The notes beneath the pieces are model-generated. The model saw nothing but the letters and a program-made list of their open reading frames with translations, was not told the origin of the DNA and searched no databases. A program made the translations under genes and the position numbers. Below, in pieces: positions 9,869-19,337 of a stretch of 64,000 nt of DNA. Positions within the stretch are counted from its first letter, which is position 1. Each line of letters starts with the position of its first letter. Source of the DNA: Methanobacteriota archaeon (GTDB lineage Archaea; Thermoplasmatota; Poseidoniia; Poseidoniales; Thalassarchaeaceae); NCBI GenBank assembly GCA_002716085.1, contig PAYZ01000017.1, positions 69,267 to 133,266 of the forward strand, written 5' to 3'.

Positions 9869-10634
9869 ACAGGACGTCTCTTCTCCTCCCTAGGAACCTC
9901 TCACCAGAATCTACGAAAAGAACCTGGCCCGTTACTGCTCTGGAGTGCATTAAGTAAGAGACTGCGTCTGCGATATCCTTTGGTCCCGGACCGAAGCCTA
10001 GGGGAGATTGGTTCTGAGCCCTAGAGAATCCTTCTTCGGATTGATCGGGGCTGGGCAGAGTGTGTCCCGGGGCTACAGAATTAACACGAATTGAGGGAGC
10101 CAATGCTCTTGCAAGGGATTCGGTCATCCCCAACATTGCGAACCTGGATGCGGTATATGACAGGTAATCTGGGTTAGGAGATGCTATTTTCTGATCTAGA
10201 ATATTGACTACTGATCCTGATGACAGTCGGGGAGTCTGGAGTGATAGGTGCTTGATCAGCATTATCTGAGCTCTGGCGTTAACTGACATATGCAAGTCCC
10301 ATTTTTCCTCGTCAACTGACTTAATATCGTCGAAAGAGAACAAAGATGCGTTATTTACAAGATCGGTGATTGGTCCAATTTGCTGGTTGCATTCCTCAAA
10401 AAGTTTCGAAGGGCCCCCCGGTTGGGAGAGGTCACATTGGAAGGAAGCTGCTCTAACTCCCATGGAATTAATTTCCTCAACTAGAGTCAATGATTCTGAA
10501 TCTGAATCGCGATGATGAACGGCCACATTTAACCCATCATTAGCTAGCCTTAGGCAGATCTCCATCCCTATTCTCTTGGCCCCACCAGTTACTAGGGCCG
10601 TTCTGTCCATGGTTACCCGGCAAGGGACTAACAT
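9855..10634 (-). CDS. SDR-family oxidoreductase, pteridine reductase/FolM-like
   Basis: TGGAKRIG nucleotide motif, NNAS, SYTASRFAMLGMTESLARALAPSIRVNSVAPGHTLPS; overlaps the FolB-like ORF by 14 bp on the same strand. Confidence 0.75.
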   Translation of the reverse strand: MLVPCRVTMDRTALVTGGAKRIGMEICLRLANDGLNVAVHHRDSDSESLTLVEEINSMGVRAASFQCDLSQPGGPSKLFEECNQQIGPITDLVNNASLFSFDDIKSVDEEKWDLHMSVNARAQIMLIKHLSLQTPRLSSGSVVNILDQKIASPNPDYLSYTASRFAMLGMTESLARALAPSIRVNSVAPGHTLPSPDQSEEGFSRAQNQSPLGFGPGPKDIADAVSYLMHSRAVTGQVLFVDSGERFLGRRRDVLFETE

Positions 10635-10683
10635 TTTACCGATTTGTCAGGCGACTCATCCTTAATCAACAAGAAAACGGTTA

Positions 10684-11778
10684 ATGACGGGCCTGCATCC
10701 GACAATTCTGATGGAGAGGCGGCTGCCGACCATAGACTCACTAGAGATGGTTCCCGGAGGATGTAGTGGTACTCGGAAAATGAGCCCTCAAGAAAAGAGG
10801 AAAGCCAGAAGGAAAAGGCTCCCAGATTGGTTCAAGACGTCCTTACCGACTGGGGAGACCCAAGAAAGATACAATGGCACAAAATACAACGTTCACAAGC
10901 ACGGACTGAATACGGTTTGTGAGGAAGCAAGGTGCCCTAATGTTCACGATTGCTGGGGCAGGGGAACGGCTACATTCATGGTAGCTGGAGAAGTATGCAC
11001 CAGAGGATGTCGTTTCTGTGCAGTGGGAACCCTCAAGAATCCCCCAGAACTGAACAGTGATGAGCCCCGGGAGCTTGCGGAAGCGATATCAAAGATGGGG
11101 CTAAGTTATGCCGTAATTACTGTAGTCAACAGAGACGACCTTGATGATGGAGGTGCAATGCACTACAGAAGATGCGTGTCAGAGGTTGCGAATCATAACC
11201 CGGGCGTAGGGGTTGAGCTGTTGTGCTCTGACTTGGATGGAAACCTTGGTGCATTGGAGCTTCTCTTGGAAGGCCTTCCTCTGAGGGTTTTCGCGCACAA
11301 CGTAGAGTGCGTCCCCAGATTGGATAGTGTTGTCAGGGACCCTAGGGCCTCTTTTCAGCAGTCTTTGGAGATTCTCGCTTCTGCTAAGTGCATGCGCCCC
11401 GACCTACTAACAAAGACTAGCATAATGGTTGGCCTGGGGGAAACTGATGACGAAGTTTTCGAGGCGATGCATCTAGTCAGGGAAGCAGGAGTGGACATGA
11501 TCACACTCGGACAGTACCTCCAGCCTAGCTACAAACACCTAGCTGTTGACAGGTTCCCTGAACCAGAGAGGTTTGCTGATTGGGACAGAATGGCCAGAGA
11601 TCTTGGTTTTAGGGCAGTTGCTAGTGGTCCCTTGGTTAGATCCAGCTATCGAGCAGGATTACTCTGGGAGGAAGCAATGGGGGGTGAACCGGTGGTTACC
11701 AGGGACTCATCTGGCTCTGCCGTAAGTCATCTAGAGTTCGCGGATAGAAAGGTGGCGGCTAGAGGCCAAACGTCATGA
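10684..11778 (+). CDS. lipA: Lipoyl synthase (radical SAM)
   Basis: CEEARCPNVHDCWGRGTATFMVAGEVCTRGCRFCAVGT. Real start may be the internal ATG at 10780. Confidence 0.95.
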   Translation: MTGLHPTILMERRLPTIDSLEMVPGGCSGTRKMSPQEKRKARRKRLPDWFKTSLPTGETQERYNGTKYNVHKHGLNTVCEEARCPNVHDCWGRGTATFMVAGEVCTRGCRFCAVGTLKNPPELNSDEPRELAEAISKMGLSYAVITVVNRDDLDDGGAMHYRRCVSEVANHNPGVGVELLCSDLDGNLGALELLLEGLPLRVFAHNVECVPRLDSVVRDPRASFQQSLEILASAKCMRPDLLTKTSIMVGLGETDDEVFEAMHLVREAGVDMITLGQYLQPSYKHLAVDRFPEPERFADWDRMARDLGFRAVASGPLVRSSYRAGLLWEEAMGGEPVVTRDSSGSAVSHLEFADRKVAARGQTS

Positions 11779-11800
11779 GGAGGATAGAGGTGTAGATATT

Positions 11801-13036
11801 ATGGGATCAAAGGAAGAGAGTGGGAAAATTAGCGTTCCCGACGCTCCATTCAGGCCTGGAGACGAAGTAGACTTCGGGAGCTGGCCTTGGAAACCTGGAG
11901 ACCACCCCATGCCAGATCCTATTTCTACGAACTATGAGGAAACGGAAGATTTGGCCAAAGGACTGGTGAGGGTGCTTGATGACAATGGTGACGCAATTGG
12001 AGAGTGGGACCCAAAACTAACTCCTGATGAGTTGAGAATGGGTCTCGAGCATATGGTCAGACTGAGGATCTTCGACGACAGAATGATGAAAATGCAGAGA
12101 ACTGGTTTACTATCATTCTACATGAGATCATTCGGAGAGGAGGCCGTCGCAATTGCACAGACAATGGCGCTAAATGAGAATGATTGGATCTTTCCGACAT
12201 ACAGGCAACCGGGGGCCCAATTTGTCAGAGGGAGGGACATGGTAAGCATGATTTGCCACTGTATTGGGAATGAGGAGGACAACATCAAAGGAAGGCAGAT
12301 GCCGGTTCACTACTCATATAGAGATGGTCGATTCATCTCGGTTTCGAGTCCAGTGGGAACTCAATTCAGCCAAGCAGTGGGAGTATCACTGGCTTCAAGT
12401 TACAAGGGGCTAGACGAAGTAACTATTACATGGATTGGCGATGGCGCTAGTGCAGAAGGAGACTATCACTACGCGCTTAACTTTGCTAGCGTATTTTGCG
12501 CCCCGGTCATTCTTAACGTGGTAAACAACCAGTGGGCGATTTCCACCCACGCAAACTTCGCTTCGGGTATGGGCAATTTCTCAACTAGGGGACTCCCATA
12601 CGGACTTGCCTCGATTAGAGTTGATGGAAATGACTTCTTAGCCCTATATTCAGTAACTAAATGGGCCAGAGAAAGGGCCGCATCTGGATCCGGAGCAACC
12701 CATATCGAGGTACTGACCTACAGAGCTGGGGCACATAGCAGTAGTGACGACCCTAGTAGATACAGGCCGGGAGATGAGCACACAAAATGGCCGGGAGGGG
12801 ACCCAATCTATCGACTCCGGGATCACCTTGTAAAAATCGGGGAGTGGACCGAAGAGAAGCAAACAGAACTGGAAGAAAGGATTGATTCCGAAGTAGTTGA
12901 GGCCTACAAAGAAGCTGTGAAGTATGGGGATCTGGCAAATGGCCCCTATCCTTCTGCTGAAACAATTTTTACAGAGGTTTACGAAGAAGTGCCTTGGCAC
13001 CTCAAGGAGCAGCGTGATGAGTTAATGGGTGAGTGA
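11801..13036 (+). CDS. 2-oxoacid (pyruvate/branched-chain) dehydrogenase E1 alpha subunit
   Basis: ThDP motif GDGASAEGDYHYALNFASVFCAPVILNVVNNQWAIS; R..Y...AHSSSDDPSRYR. Confidence 0.93.
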   Translation: MGSKEESGKISVPDAPFRPGDEVDFGSWPWKPGDHPMPDPISTNYEETEDLAKGLVRVLDDNGDAIGEWDPKLTPDELRMGLEHMVRLRIFDDRMMKMQRTGLLSFYMRSFGEEAVAIAQTMALNENDWIFPTYRQPGAQFVRGRDMVSMICHCIGNEEDNIKGRQMPVHYSYRDGRFISVSSPVGTQFSQAVGVSLASSYKGLDEVTITWIGDGASAEGDYHYALNFASVFCAPVILNVVNNQWAISTHANFASGMGNFSTRGLPYGLASIRVDGNDFLALYSVTKWARERAASGSGATHIEVLTYRAGAHSSSDDPSRYRPGDEHTKWPGGDPIYRLRDHLVKIGEWTEEKQTELEERIDSEVVEAYKEAVKYGDLANGPYPSAETIFTEVYEEVPWHLKEQRDELMGE

Positions 13037-14049
13037 AAATGCCGAATATGAATATGATTCAGTCTCTAAACAGTGCCTTGGATAATATGCTTGAGAGGGA
13101 TCGCGACGTAGTAATTTTCGGGGAAGATGTGGGATACTTCGGAGGGGTTTTCAGAACCACTGACGGTTTGCAAGAGAAGCATGGGGATCACCGTGTTTTC
13201 GATTCACCCCTTTCTGAAGGAGGGATTGCTGCTACAGCCTTTGGCATGGGGCTAAACGGACTTCGACCGGTTGTTGAGATACAATTTGCAGACTATATCT
13301 TCCCGGCATATGACCAGATTGTGAACGAGATGGCCAAGGTTAGGCATAGGTCAGGTGGGGAATTCTGGTCTCCAGTCACCCTTAGGACCCCTGCAGGTGG
13401 TGGGATAAGGGGCGGACATCACCATTCTCAATCCCCAGAGTCTCAATTCACCCATACTCCCGGACTTAAAGTGGTATATTGTTCGACCCCGTATAACGCA
13501 AAGGGACTCCTAATTAGCTCAATTGAGTGTAACGACCCTGTGGTTTTCTTCGAACCCAAGAGGTGTTACAGGGGACCATTCTACGGAGACCCTCACAAGG
13601 TCCCCACTTGGGCAGAACATCCCGAGGCAGAGGTTCCAGAGGGGCATTTTGTTGTGCCATTGGGAGAGGCGAGATTGGCTGTAGAGGGTAATGAATGCAC
13701 AGTAATTTCCTGGGGTGCAATGGTTCACGTCTGTGAACAGGCCATCAGGGATTGCGGAGTATCATGCGACCTAATCGACCTTCAAACCCTAGTCCCTTGG
13801 GATCGGGAGGCAATAGTTAGATCGGTATCCAAGACAGGTAGATGCGTAATTGTTCACGAGGCTCCCAAGACAAGCGGTTTCGGAGCAGAGATGGCTGCAT
13901 CAATACAAGAGAGGTGCTTCTATAACCTAGAGGCCCCCATAGAAAGGGTCACTGGGTGGGACACGCCATTCCCCCATACTACTGAATGGGATTACATGCC
14001 CGGACCATCTAGGATCGTCGCGGCGATCATGAGGACACAGGAGGAATAA
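13033..14049 (+). CDS. 2-oxoacid dehydrogenase E1 beta subunit
   Basis: VVIFGEDVGYFGGVFRTTDGLQEKHG...FDSPLSEGGIAATAFGMG; overlaps the E1 alpha stop. Confidence 0.95.
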   Translation: MKMPNMNMIQSLNSALDNMLERDRDVVIFGEDVGYFGGVFRTTDGLQEKHGDHRVFDSPLSEGGIAATAFGMGLNGLRPVVEIQFADYIFPAYDQIVNEMAKVRHRSGGEFWSPVTLRTPAGGGIRGGHHHSQSPESQFTHTPGLKVVYCSTPYNAKGLLISSIECNDPVVFFEPKRCYRGPFYGDPHKVPTWAEHPEAEVPEGHFVVPLGEARLAVEGNECTVISWGAMVHVCEQAIRDCGVSCDLIDLQTLVPWDREAIVRSVSKTGRCVIVHEAPKTSGFGAEMAASIQERCFYNLEAPIERVTGWDTPFPHTTEWDYMPGPSRIVAAIMRTQEE

Positions 14050-14050
14050 A

Positions 14051-15334
14051 ATGGGAAATTTCGTTTTCAAACTACCAGATATTGGCGAAGGTGTTGTTGA
14101 GGGTGAAGTAGTGCAGTGGCACGTTTCTGTTGGTGACTCTGTATCAGAGGACGATCCAATAGTTGACGTCATGACGGACAAAGCGACAGTGACTATTCCA
14201 TCCCCAGTCAGCGGAGTTGTGAGCTCACTCAGCGGAGGCGTGGGGGAAATGGTTGCCGTCGGTTCGGCTCTCCTGGAAATTAACTCTGATGGGGCTCCAT
14301 CGGATTCTCCAGAAGTGATTCAAGAAAGCGATGACTCTCCCGAGATTCCTCCCGAAGATGATTCTGAAGTAGAACAAAATGAGCCTGCCGATGTTCCGGA
14401 TATTCCGGAAAAGAAGCCAGTGACTACTTCTCCTTCACAAGTTCCAAAGAAAAAAGTAGGGGGCGGCATTCTAGCAAGTCCCGCGGTTAGGAAAAGGGCC
14501 AGGGAAAGCGAAGTAGATTTGTCTATTGTAAGCGGTTCCGGCCCGGCTGGGAGGATCAGGCACGCCGACTTGGATGCATTCATTGCAGCAGGGGGAGCAG
14601 TTTCGGGAGCTGCCCCCACTTCTTATTCCAAAAAGAGGACCGAGGTAACCGCAGTCAAAGTTATTGGAATGAGAAGGAAGATCTCGGAACAAATGACACT
14701 GAGCAAGAGCAAGATACCTCACTTCTCATATTTCGAAGAAGTGGACATAACCGAGCTGGAGTCCCTCAGACAGATATTGAATTCTTCAAAGGATGAGTCT
14801 CAACCAAAACTGACATACTTGCCATTTATCATGCTAGCACTGTCAAAAATCATGCCTGATCACCCAGAGTGCAATGGCCATTTCGATGATGAAGAGGCAG
14901 TGGTAAACAGATACTCGGCGGTAAACTTGGGAATCGCGACCCAGACCGAAAGAGGACTGATGGTCCCAGTTGTCAAGCACGTTGAAGCGATGGACATTTG
15001 GAAAACCGCTTCAGAAATGCAGAGAGTCACTGGAGCAGCAAGGGACGGGAGCGCTAGCCTAGATGAGCTGACGGGGTCTACTTTCACGATTACTAGCCTT
15101 GGTAGGGAAGGTGGGCTTGGGGCAACACCCATAATCAATCATCCCGAGGTTTCCATCCTTGGGATCCACAAGGCTCGAGAGATGCCAGTAGTAAGGGAAG
15201 GGCAGATTGTAGTTCGTAGAATGATGAACATATCTAGTGCTTTCGACCATAGAGTGGTAGATGGTGCCGATGGTGCATCTCTGATTCAGCACCTCAGAAG
15301 GATGCTAGAGAATCCTGCGCTCATTTTCATGTGA
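14051..15334 (+). CDS. 2-oxoacid dehydrogenase E2 (lipoyl acyltransferase)
   Basis: Lipoyl motif DVMTDKATVTIPSPVSG, peripheral subunit-binding domain ASPAVRKRARESEVDLSIVSGSGPAGRIRHADL, C-terminal SSAFDHRVVDGADGA. Confidence 0.95.
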   Translation: MGNFVFKLPDIGEGVVEGEVVQWHVSVGDSVSEDDPIVDVMTDKATVTIPSPVSGVVSSLSGGVGEMVAVGSALLEINSDGAPSDSPEVIQESDDSPEIPPEDDSEVEQNEPADVPDIPEKKPVTTSPSQVPKKKVGGGILASPAVRKRARESEVDLSIVSGSGPAGRIRHADLDAFIAAGGAVSGAAPTSYSKKRTEVTAVKVIGMRRKISEQMTLSKSKIPHFSYFEEVDITELESLRQILNSSKDESQPKLTYLPFIMLALSKIMPDHPECNGHFDDEEAVVNRYSAVNLGIATQTERGLMVPVVKHVEAMDIWKTASEMQRVTGAARDGSASLDELTGSTFTITSLGREGGLGATPIINHPEVSILGIHKAREMPVVREGQIVVRRMMNISSAFDHRVVDGADGASLIQHLRRMLENPALIFM

Positions 15335-16779
15335 GGGAAACTATGGCTGAATCACGAAGGTGTCAAGTGCTAATCGTTGGGGCCGGCCCGGGTGGCTATG
15401 TTGCTGGGATTAGGTCTGCGCAGTTGGGCTTGAACACGATTGTTGTTGAAGGGGACAAGGCGGGGGGGACGTGTCTGATTAGAGGTTGTATCCCGAGCAA
15501 GGCCATCATTCATGCTGCAGAGAGGTTTGATTCGCTACGTCAGCATTCTTCAGAGGGAGGTCACATGGGGCTCTCGGTAAGTGGCGAGCCTCGCGTCGAC
15601 ATGGCAGAGCTGATTTCGTGGAAAGATGGCATTGTTGACAGGTTGAACAAGGGAGTAGAAGGTCTTCTGAAAGCTGCTGGTGCTGAATTGGTAAATGGAT
15701 GGGCTAGATTCGATGGGCCCAAGAGTTGCATTGTGGAGACAGAAAATGGGGAGATCCAAATCGAGGCTGAGAACGTGGTCATTGCAACTGGTTCCAGCCA
15801 TATAGATCTCCCATTCATGCCTTGCGATGAGGAGTTTGTCCTGTCCTCCACGGGTGCTCTTGAACTGGACAAACTTCCCAAAAGCGTTGCAATTGTGGGA
15901 GGGGGTTACATTGGGCTAGAATTGGGTTGCGCACTAGCCAAGCTAGGCTCAGAAGTGACAGTGATTGAGGGGATGAGTAGCATCCTAGCCATTATGGACA
16001 GGGAAATCAGGAGGCCACTGGAGTTGTGGTTAAAGAAGCATGGGGTTGCTGTCCATACCGAATCCCTTGCCAGAGGAACTGAAATCAAGGGTTCTGGGGC
16101 TTCAAGGAAAGTGGAGCTTACTTTCGAGAAGAATGGATCAGAGGAGAAGGTGAAGGTGGACAAGGTGCTTGTCACAGTTGGAAGGAGCCCCAATACAAGG
16201 GGTTGGGGGATCGAAAATACGGGCATCAGGATGGATCCCTCGGGAAGATTCATCAGGACTGATAGGCAATGCAGAACATCTGTTCCCGGAGTTTATGCCA
16301 TTGGGGATGTATCGGGAGAGCCAATGCTTGCACACAAGGCTAGTGCCCAGGGGGAGATGGTTGCAGAGATTATATCTGGCCTAAGTCGGGAGTTTGACAA
16401 AGTTGCAATTCCGGCGATAGTTTTCACCGAGCCCGAGATTGTTTCCGTAGGATTGACTCCTGAAGAAGCAAAAGAAAGAGGGGAAGAAATCGTTGTAGGA
16501 AAGTTTCCTCTGGCGGCAAATGGCAGAGCATTGAGTATAGAGGCGGAGAAGACTGGTGGGTTCATCCGAGTAACTGCTCGTGAGTCTGATAACGTAATCC
16601 TAGGTGTGCAAGCGGTGGGCAGCCATGTTGCTGAAATGCATGCAGAATTCGTTCTTGCGCTTGAAATGGGTGCATTACTAGAGGACATTGCAGGAACAGT
16701 GCATGCACATCCAACTATGGCAGAGTCTTTTCACGAGGCAGTGCTCAAGACCCTAGGGCACGCAATACACATTAGCTGA
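15331..16779 (+). CDS. lpdA: Dihydrolipoamide dehydrogenase (E3)
   Basis: GAGPGGYVAGIRSAQLGL, redox motif GGTCLIRGCIPSKA, C-terminal HAHPTMAESFHEA. Confidence 0.96.
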   Translation: MRETMAESRRCQVLIVGAGPGGYVAGIRSAQLGLNTIVVEGDKAGGTCLIRGCIPSKAIIHAAERFDSLRQHSSEGGHMGLSVSGEPRVDMAELISWKDGIVDRLNKGVEGLLKAAGAELVNGWARFDGPKSCIVETENGEIQIEAENVVIATGSSHIDLPFMPCDEEFVLSSTGALELDKLPKSVAIVGGGYIGLELGCALAKLGSEVTVIEGMSSILAIMDREIRRPLELWLKKHGVAVHTESLARGTEIKGSGASRKVELTFEKNGSEEKVKVDKVLVTVGRSPNTRGWGIENTGIRMDPSGRFIRTDRQCRTSVPGVYAIGDVSGEPMLAHKASAQGEMVAEIISGLSREFDKVAIPAIVFTEPEIVSVGLTPEEAKERGEEIVVGKFPLAANGRALSIEAEKTGGFIRVTARESDNVILGVQAVGSHVAEMHAEFVLALEMGALLEDIAGTVHAHPTMAESFHEAVLKTLGHAIHIS

Positions 16780-16787
16780 GGGTTACA

Positions 16788-17462
16788 ATGGAGAATGTTG
16801 CAATCAAAAGTTGCGGAATCGTGGAATATGGGCAGATGTCGGAGAAAATGAGGGTTCTTCAGAGAGAAAGGATAGAAGGAAAGATTGGCGACACCCTGAT
16901 TTTTGTTGAGCACCCGGAAATTGTCACAATTGGCCCCAAAGCTATCAGGGAAGATATCCAAGTAGAAGGCTATCCAACTTCAATTACTGACAGGGGGGGA
17001 GGAATAACTTGGCATGGTCCGGGACAGATTGTCGTTTACCCGATAATTAAGTGGAGAACGGAAGAGCAGAGCGTAAGGGGCATAATTGGGAAGTTGGAAG
17101 ATTGGGCAATAGCTGCAATGAGCGGATGTGGGATTGATGCCTACAAAGACCCAGTGATGCAAGGAGCTTGGGTTGATGGATTCAAGGTATGCTCAATAGG
17201 GCTATCTTTCCTCCATTGGGTCAGCCGACACGGAATGTCGATCAACATAGATACTCCAGAGAATCGAGTTGAGGATCTAGAGGGATGCGGGATTGGCAGG
17301 GGTTCCCACACAAGTCTTGCCAGACTGGGTTACCATACTGACCCTTCGGGGAATAAGATCGATTCAAAAATGATTCAGGATGGGCTGATAGAAACATGCG
17401 AGGAAATCCTCGGAAGGAAGCCGACTGAATCTTCAGAGCAGACTCGGGAGATTGCAGCATGA
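16788..17462 (+). CDS. lipB: Lipoyl(octanoyl) transferase
   Basis: RGGGITWHGPGQIVVYPI, GAWVDGFKVCSIGLSFLHWVSRHGMSINIDT, catalytic-type Cys in EGCGIGRG. Confidence 0.92.
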   Translation: MENVAIKSCGIVEYGQMSEKMRVLQRERIEGKIGDTLIFVEHPEIVTIGPKAIREDIQVEGYPTSITDRGGGITWHGPGQIVVYPIIKWRTEEQSVRGIIGKLEDWAIAAMSGCGIDAYKDPVMQGAWVDGFKVCSIGLSFLHWVSRHGMSINIDTPENRVEDLEGCGIGRGSHTSLARLGYHTDPSGNKIDSKMIQDGLIETCEEILGRKPTESSEQTREIAA

Positions 17463-18649
17463 TTAGGCCAGAGAGGAGCAAATTAGCATCGAATTGGTCT
17501 CTTGATCCTGGAATTACTTTCCTCAATCATGGATCCTTCGGAGCTACTCCGATTCAGATCATGGAAGAGCAAAGCAAACTACGGATTCAATTGGAGAGGG
17601 ACCCGGTCAGATTCTTCGAGAGGGAATTCATGCCCCTGATGATGGAGTCAATAGGGGTAGCATCCCGATTCCTAAACGCGGATCCGGAAGGAATGGCCTT
17701 CGTCAAGAATGCTACAGAGGGAGTCAATACAGTAATGAGGAGCCTAGAGCTGAATGAAGGGGACGAAGTAATTGTTCCCAACCATAGCTATCAGGCTTGT
17801 TGGAATGCTGTGGACTTCGCGACAAAGAGATCTGGGGCAAAAACGGTGGTTGTTGATTTGCCCTTCAGAGTTTCCAATGAAGAAGAAATAGTCAACATAA
17901 TTTTGGGGGCTGTAACTGAAAAGACCGTCCTAGCCTTGATTGACACAGTGACAAGTCCAACTGGGCTAAGGATGCCGTTCGAGGAACTTGTTTCCAAGCT
18001 TCAATCCGAGGGAGTTGATGTTCTTCTCGATGCAGCGCACGGGCCGGGAATTGTTCCTCTTGACCTGAAAAAAATTGATGCAGCATACTGTACTGGGAAC
18101 TTCCACAAATGGATTTGCTCCCCCAAGGGTTCAGCCTTCCTCCATATACGTTCAGATCGAAAGGATAGAATCCGTCCACTGAGCATTGGGCATGGTGCGA
18201 CGTTTGAGGGAAGCGAACAGGAGCGGTTCGAATATGAGTTTGGGTGGCCAGGAACTCAGGACCCAACCCCCTGGTTATGCATCCCCAAATCAATGGAATT
18301 CCTATCTTCTCTGGTAGATGGGGGATGGCCTTCAATTATCGAAAAGAACAAGAATCTCGCAATAGAAGGAAGGAAAGTAATCTGTGAAGCCCTAGGAACC
18401 GACCCTCCAGTTCCCGAATCCATGGTTTCTTCTATGGCTGCAGTCGAGATGCCAGGAAACGGCGAGGTTGGTGCGATGAGTCTCGAAGGAGATCCTTTTC
18501 ACAACTTACTACTAGACAGATATGGAATTCAAGTTCCCGTTTTTCCGTGGAAGCATCATGGGAAGAGGTATATCAGAATTTCAGCTCAACTTTACAATGA
18601 TATTGGGGAGTACGAATTTCTTGCTGAAGTCCTCAAGGAAAGACTGTAA
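17459..18649 (+). CDS. PLP-dependent class V aminotransferase, isopenicillin-N epimerase/cysteine desulfurase-like
   Basis: FLNHGSFGATP, DAAHGPGIVPLDLKKIDAAYCTGNFHKWICSPKGSAFLH. Confidence 0.85.
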   Translation: MIRPERSKLASNWSLDPGITFLNHGSFGATPIQIMEEQSKLRIQLERDPVRFFEREFMPLMMESIGVASRFLNADPEGMAFVKNATEGVNTVMRSLELNEGDEVIVPNHSYQACWNAVDFATKRSGAKTVVVDLPFRVSNEEEIVNIILGAVTEKTVLALIDTVTSPTGLRMPFEELVSKLQSEGVDVLLDAAHGPGIVPLDLKKIDAAYCTGNFHKWICSPKGSAFLHIRSDRKDRIRPLSIGHGATFEGSEQERFEYEFGWPGTQDPTPWLCIPKSMEFLSSLVDGGWPSIIEKNKNLAIEGRKVICEALGTDPPVPESMVSSMAAVEMPGNGEVGAMSLEGDPFHNLLLDRYGIQVPVFPWKHHGKRYIRISAQLYNDIGEYEFLAEVLKERL

Positions 18650-18691
18650 CCAGATGCAACCATTCAAGGGGAAGGTACTGGAGGACTAATC

Positions 18692-19264
18692 ATGCCTGAA
18701 GCCGTAGTTGCGCTCACCGGGGCTTCTGGGGCGAAGTACTGCGTCAGGCTATTGGACGCTCTAGTCGATCATGGGTGGTCTGTGAACCTCATTGTGACTA
18801 GTTCAGGTGCAATAAATCTGGATCTGGAATGTGGCATTACCCCGGAAGAGCTTGCTTCAAGGGAAGGAGTCACATTGGAAGACAACAGAAATCTAGCTGC
18901 TAGGTCGGCTTCTGGGTCGGCTAGGTTTGATGCATATGTGGTTTGCCCGGCAAGTGGTACAACGATTGGCAAGATTGCCTCAGGAATTAGCGACAACCTA
19001 GCAACAAGGGGGGCCCTAGTTGCAATTAAAGAGAGGAGGAAACTAATCTTAGTTCCTAGAGAAGCCCCCTTCTCCACCCCACATCTGAAAGCTATGGCGA
19101 ATCTTTCCGAATGGGGAGTAGTGATTCTCCCCGCAAGCCCTGGATTCTACCATCAGCCAGAAACAATTGATGATTTGATTGACTTCGTGGTAGCAAGAAT
19201 CCTAGATCAGCTAGAAATTGACCATTCACTTGGAAAGAGGTGGACTGGCGAAGAAGTGGGGTAG
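18692..19264 (+). CDS. ubiX: UbiX-family flavin prenyltransferase
   Basis: VVALTGASGAKYCVRLLDAL, CPASGTTIGKIASGISDNLATRG, LVPREAPFSTPHLKAMANLSEWGVVILPASPGFYHQP. Confidence 0.94.
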   Translation: MPEAVVALTGASGAKYCVRLLDALVDHGWSVNLIVTSSGAINLDLECGITPEELASREGVTLEDNRNLAARSASGSARFDAYVVCPASGTTIGKIASGISDNLATRGALVAIKERRKLILVPREAPFSTPHLKAMANLSEWGVVILPASPGFYHQPETIDDLIDFVVARILDQLEIDHSLGKRWTGEEVG

Positions 19265-19337
19265 CAATATTGACTTTCTAACTGGGCCGATTTGGAATGG
19301 GTTCAATAGGGGCCGAAAGAGCTGACTCTCTGATAGC

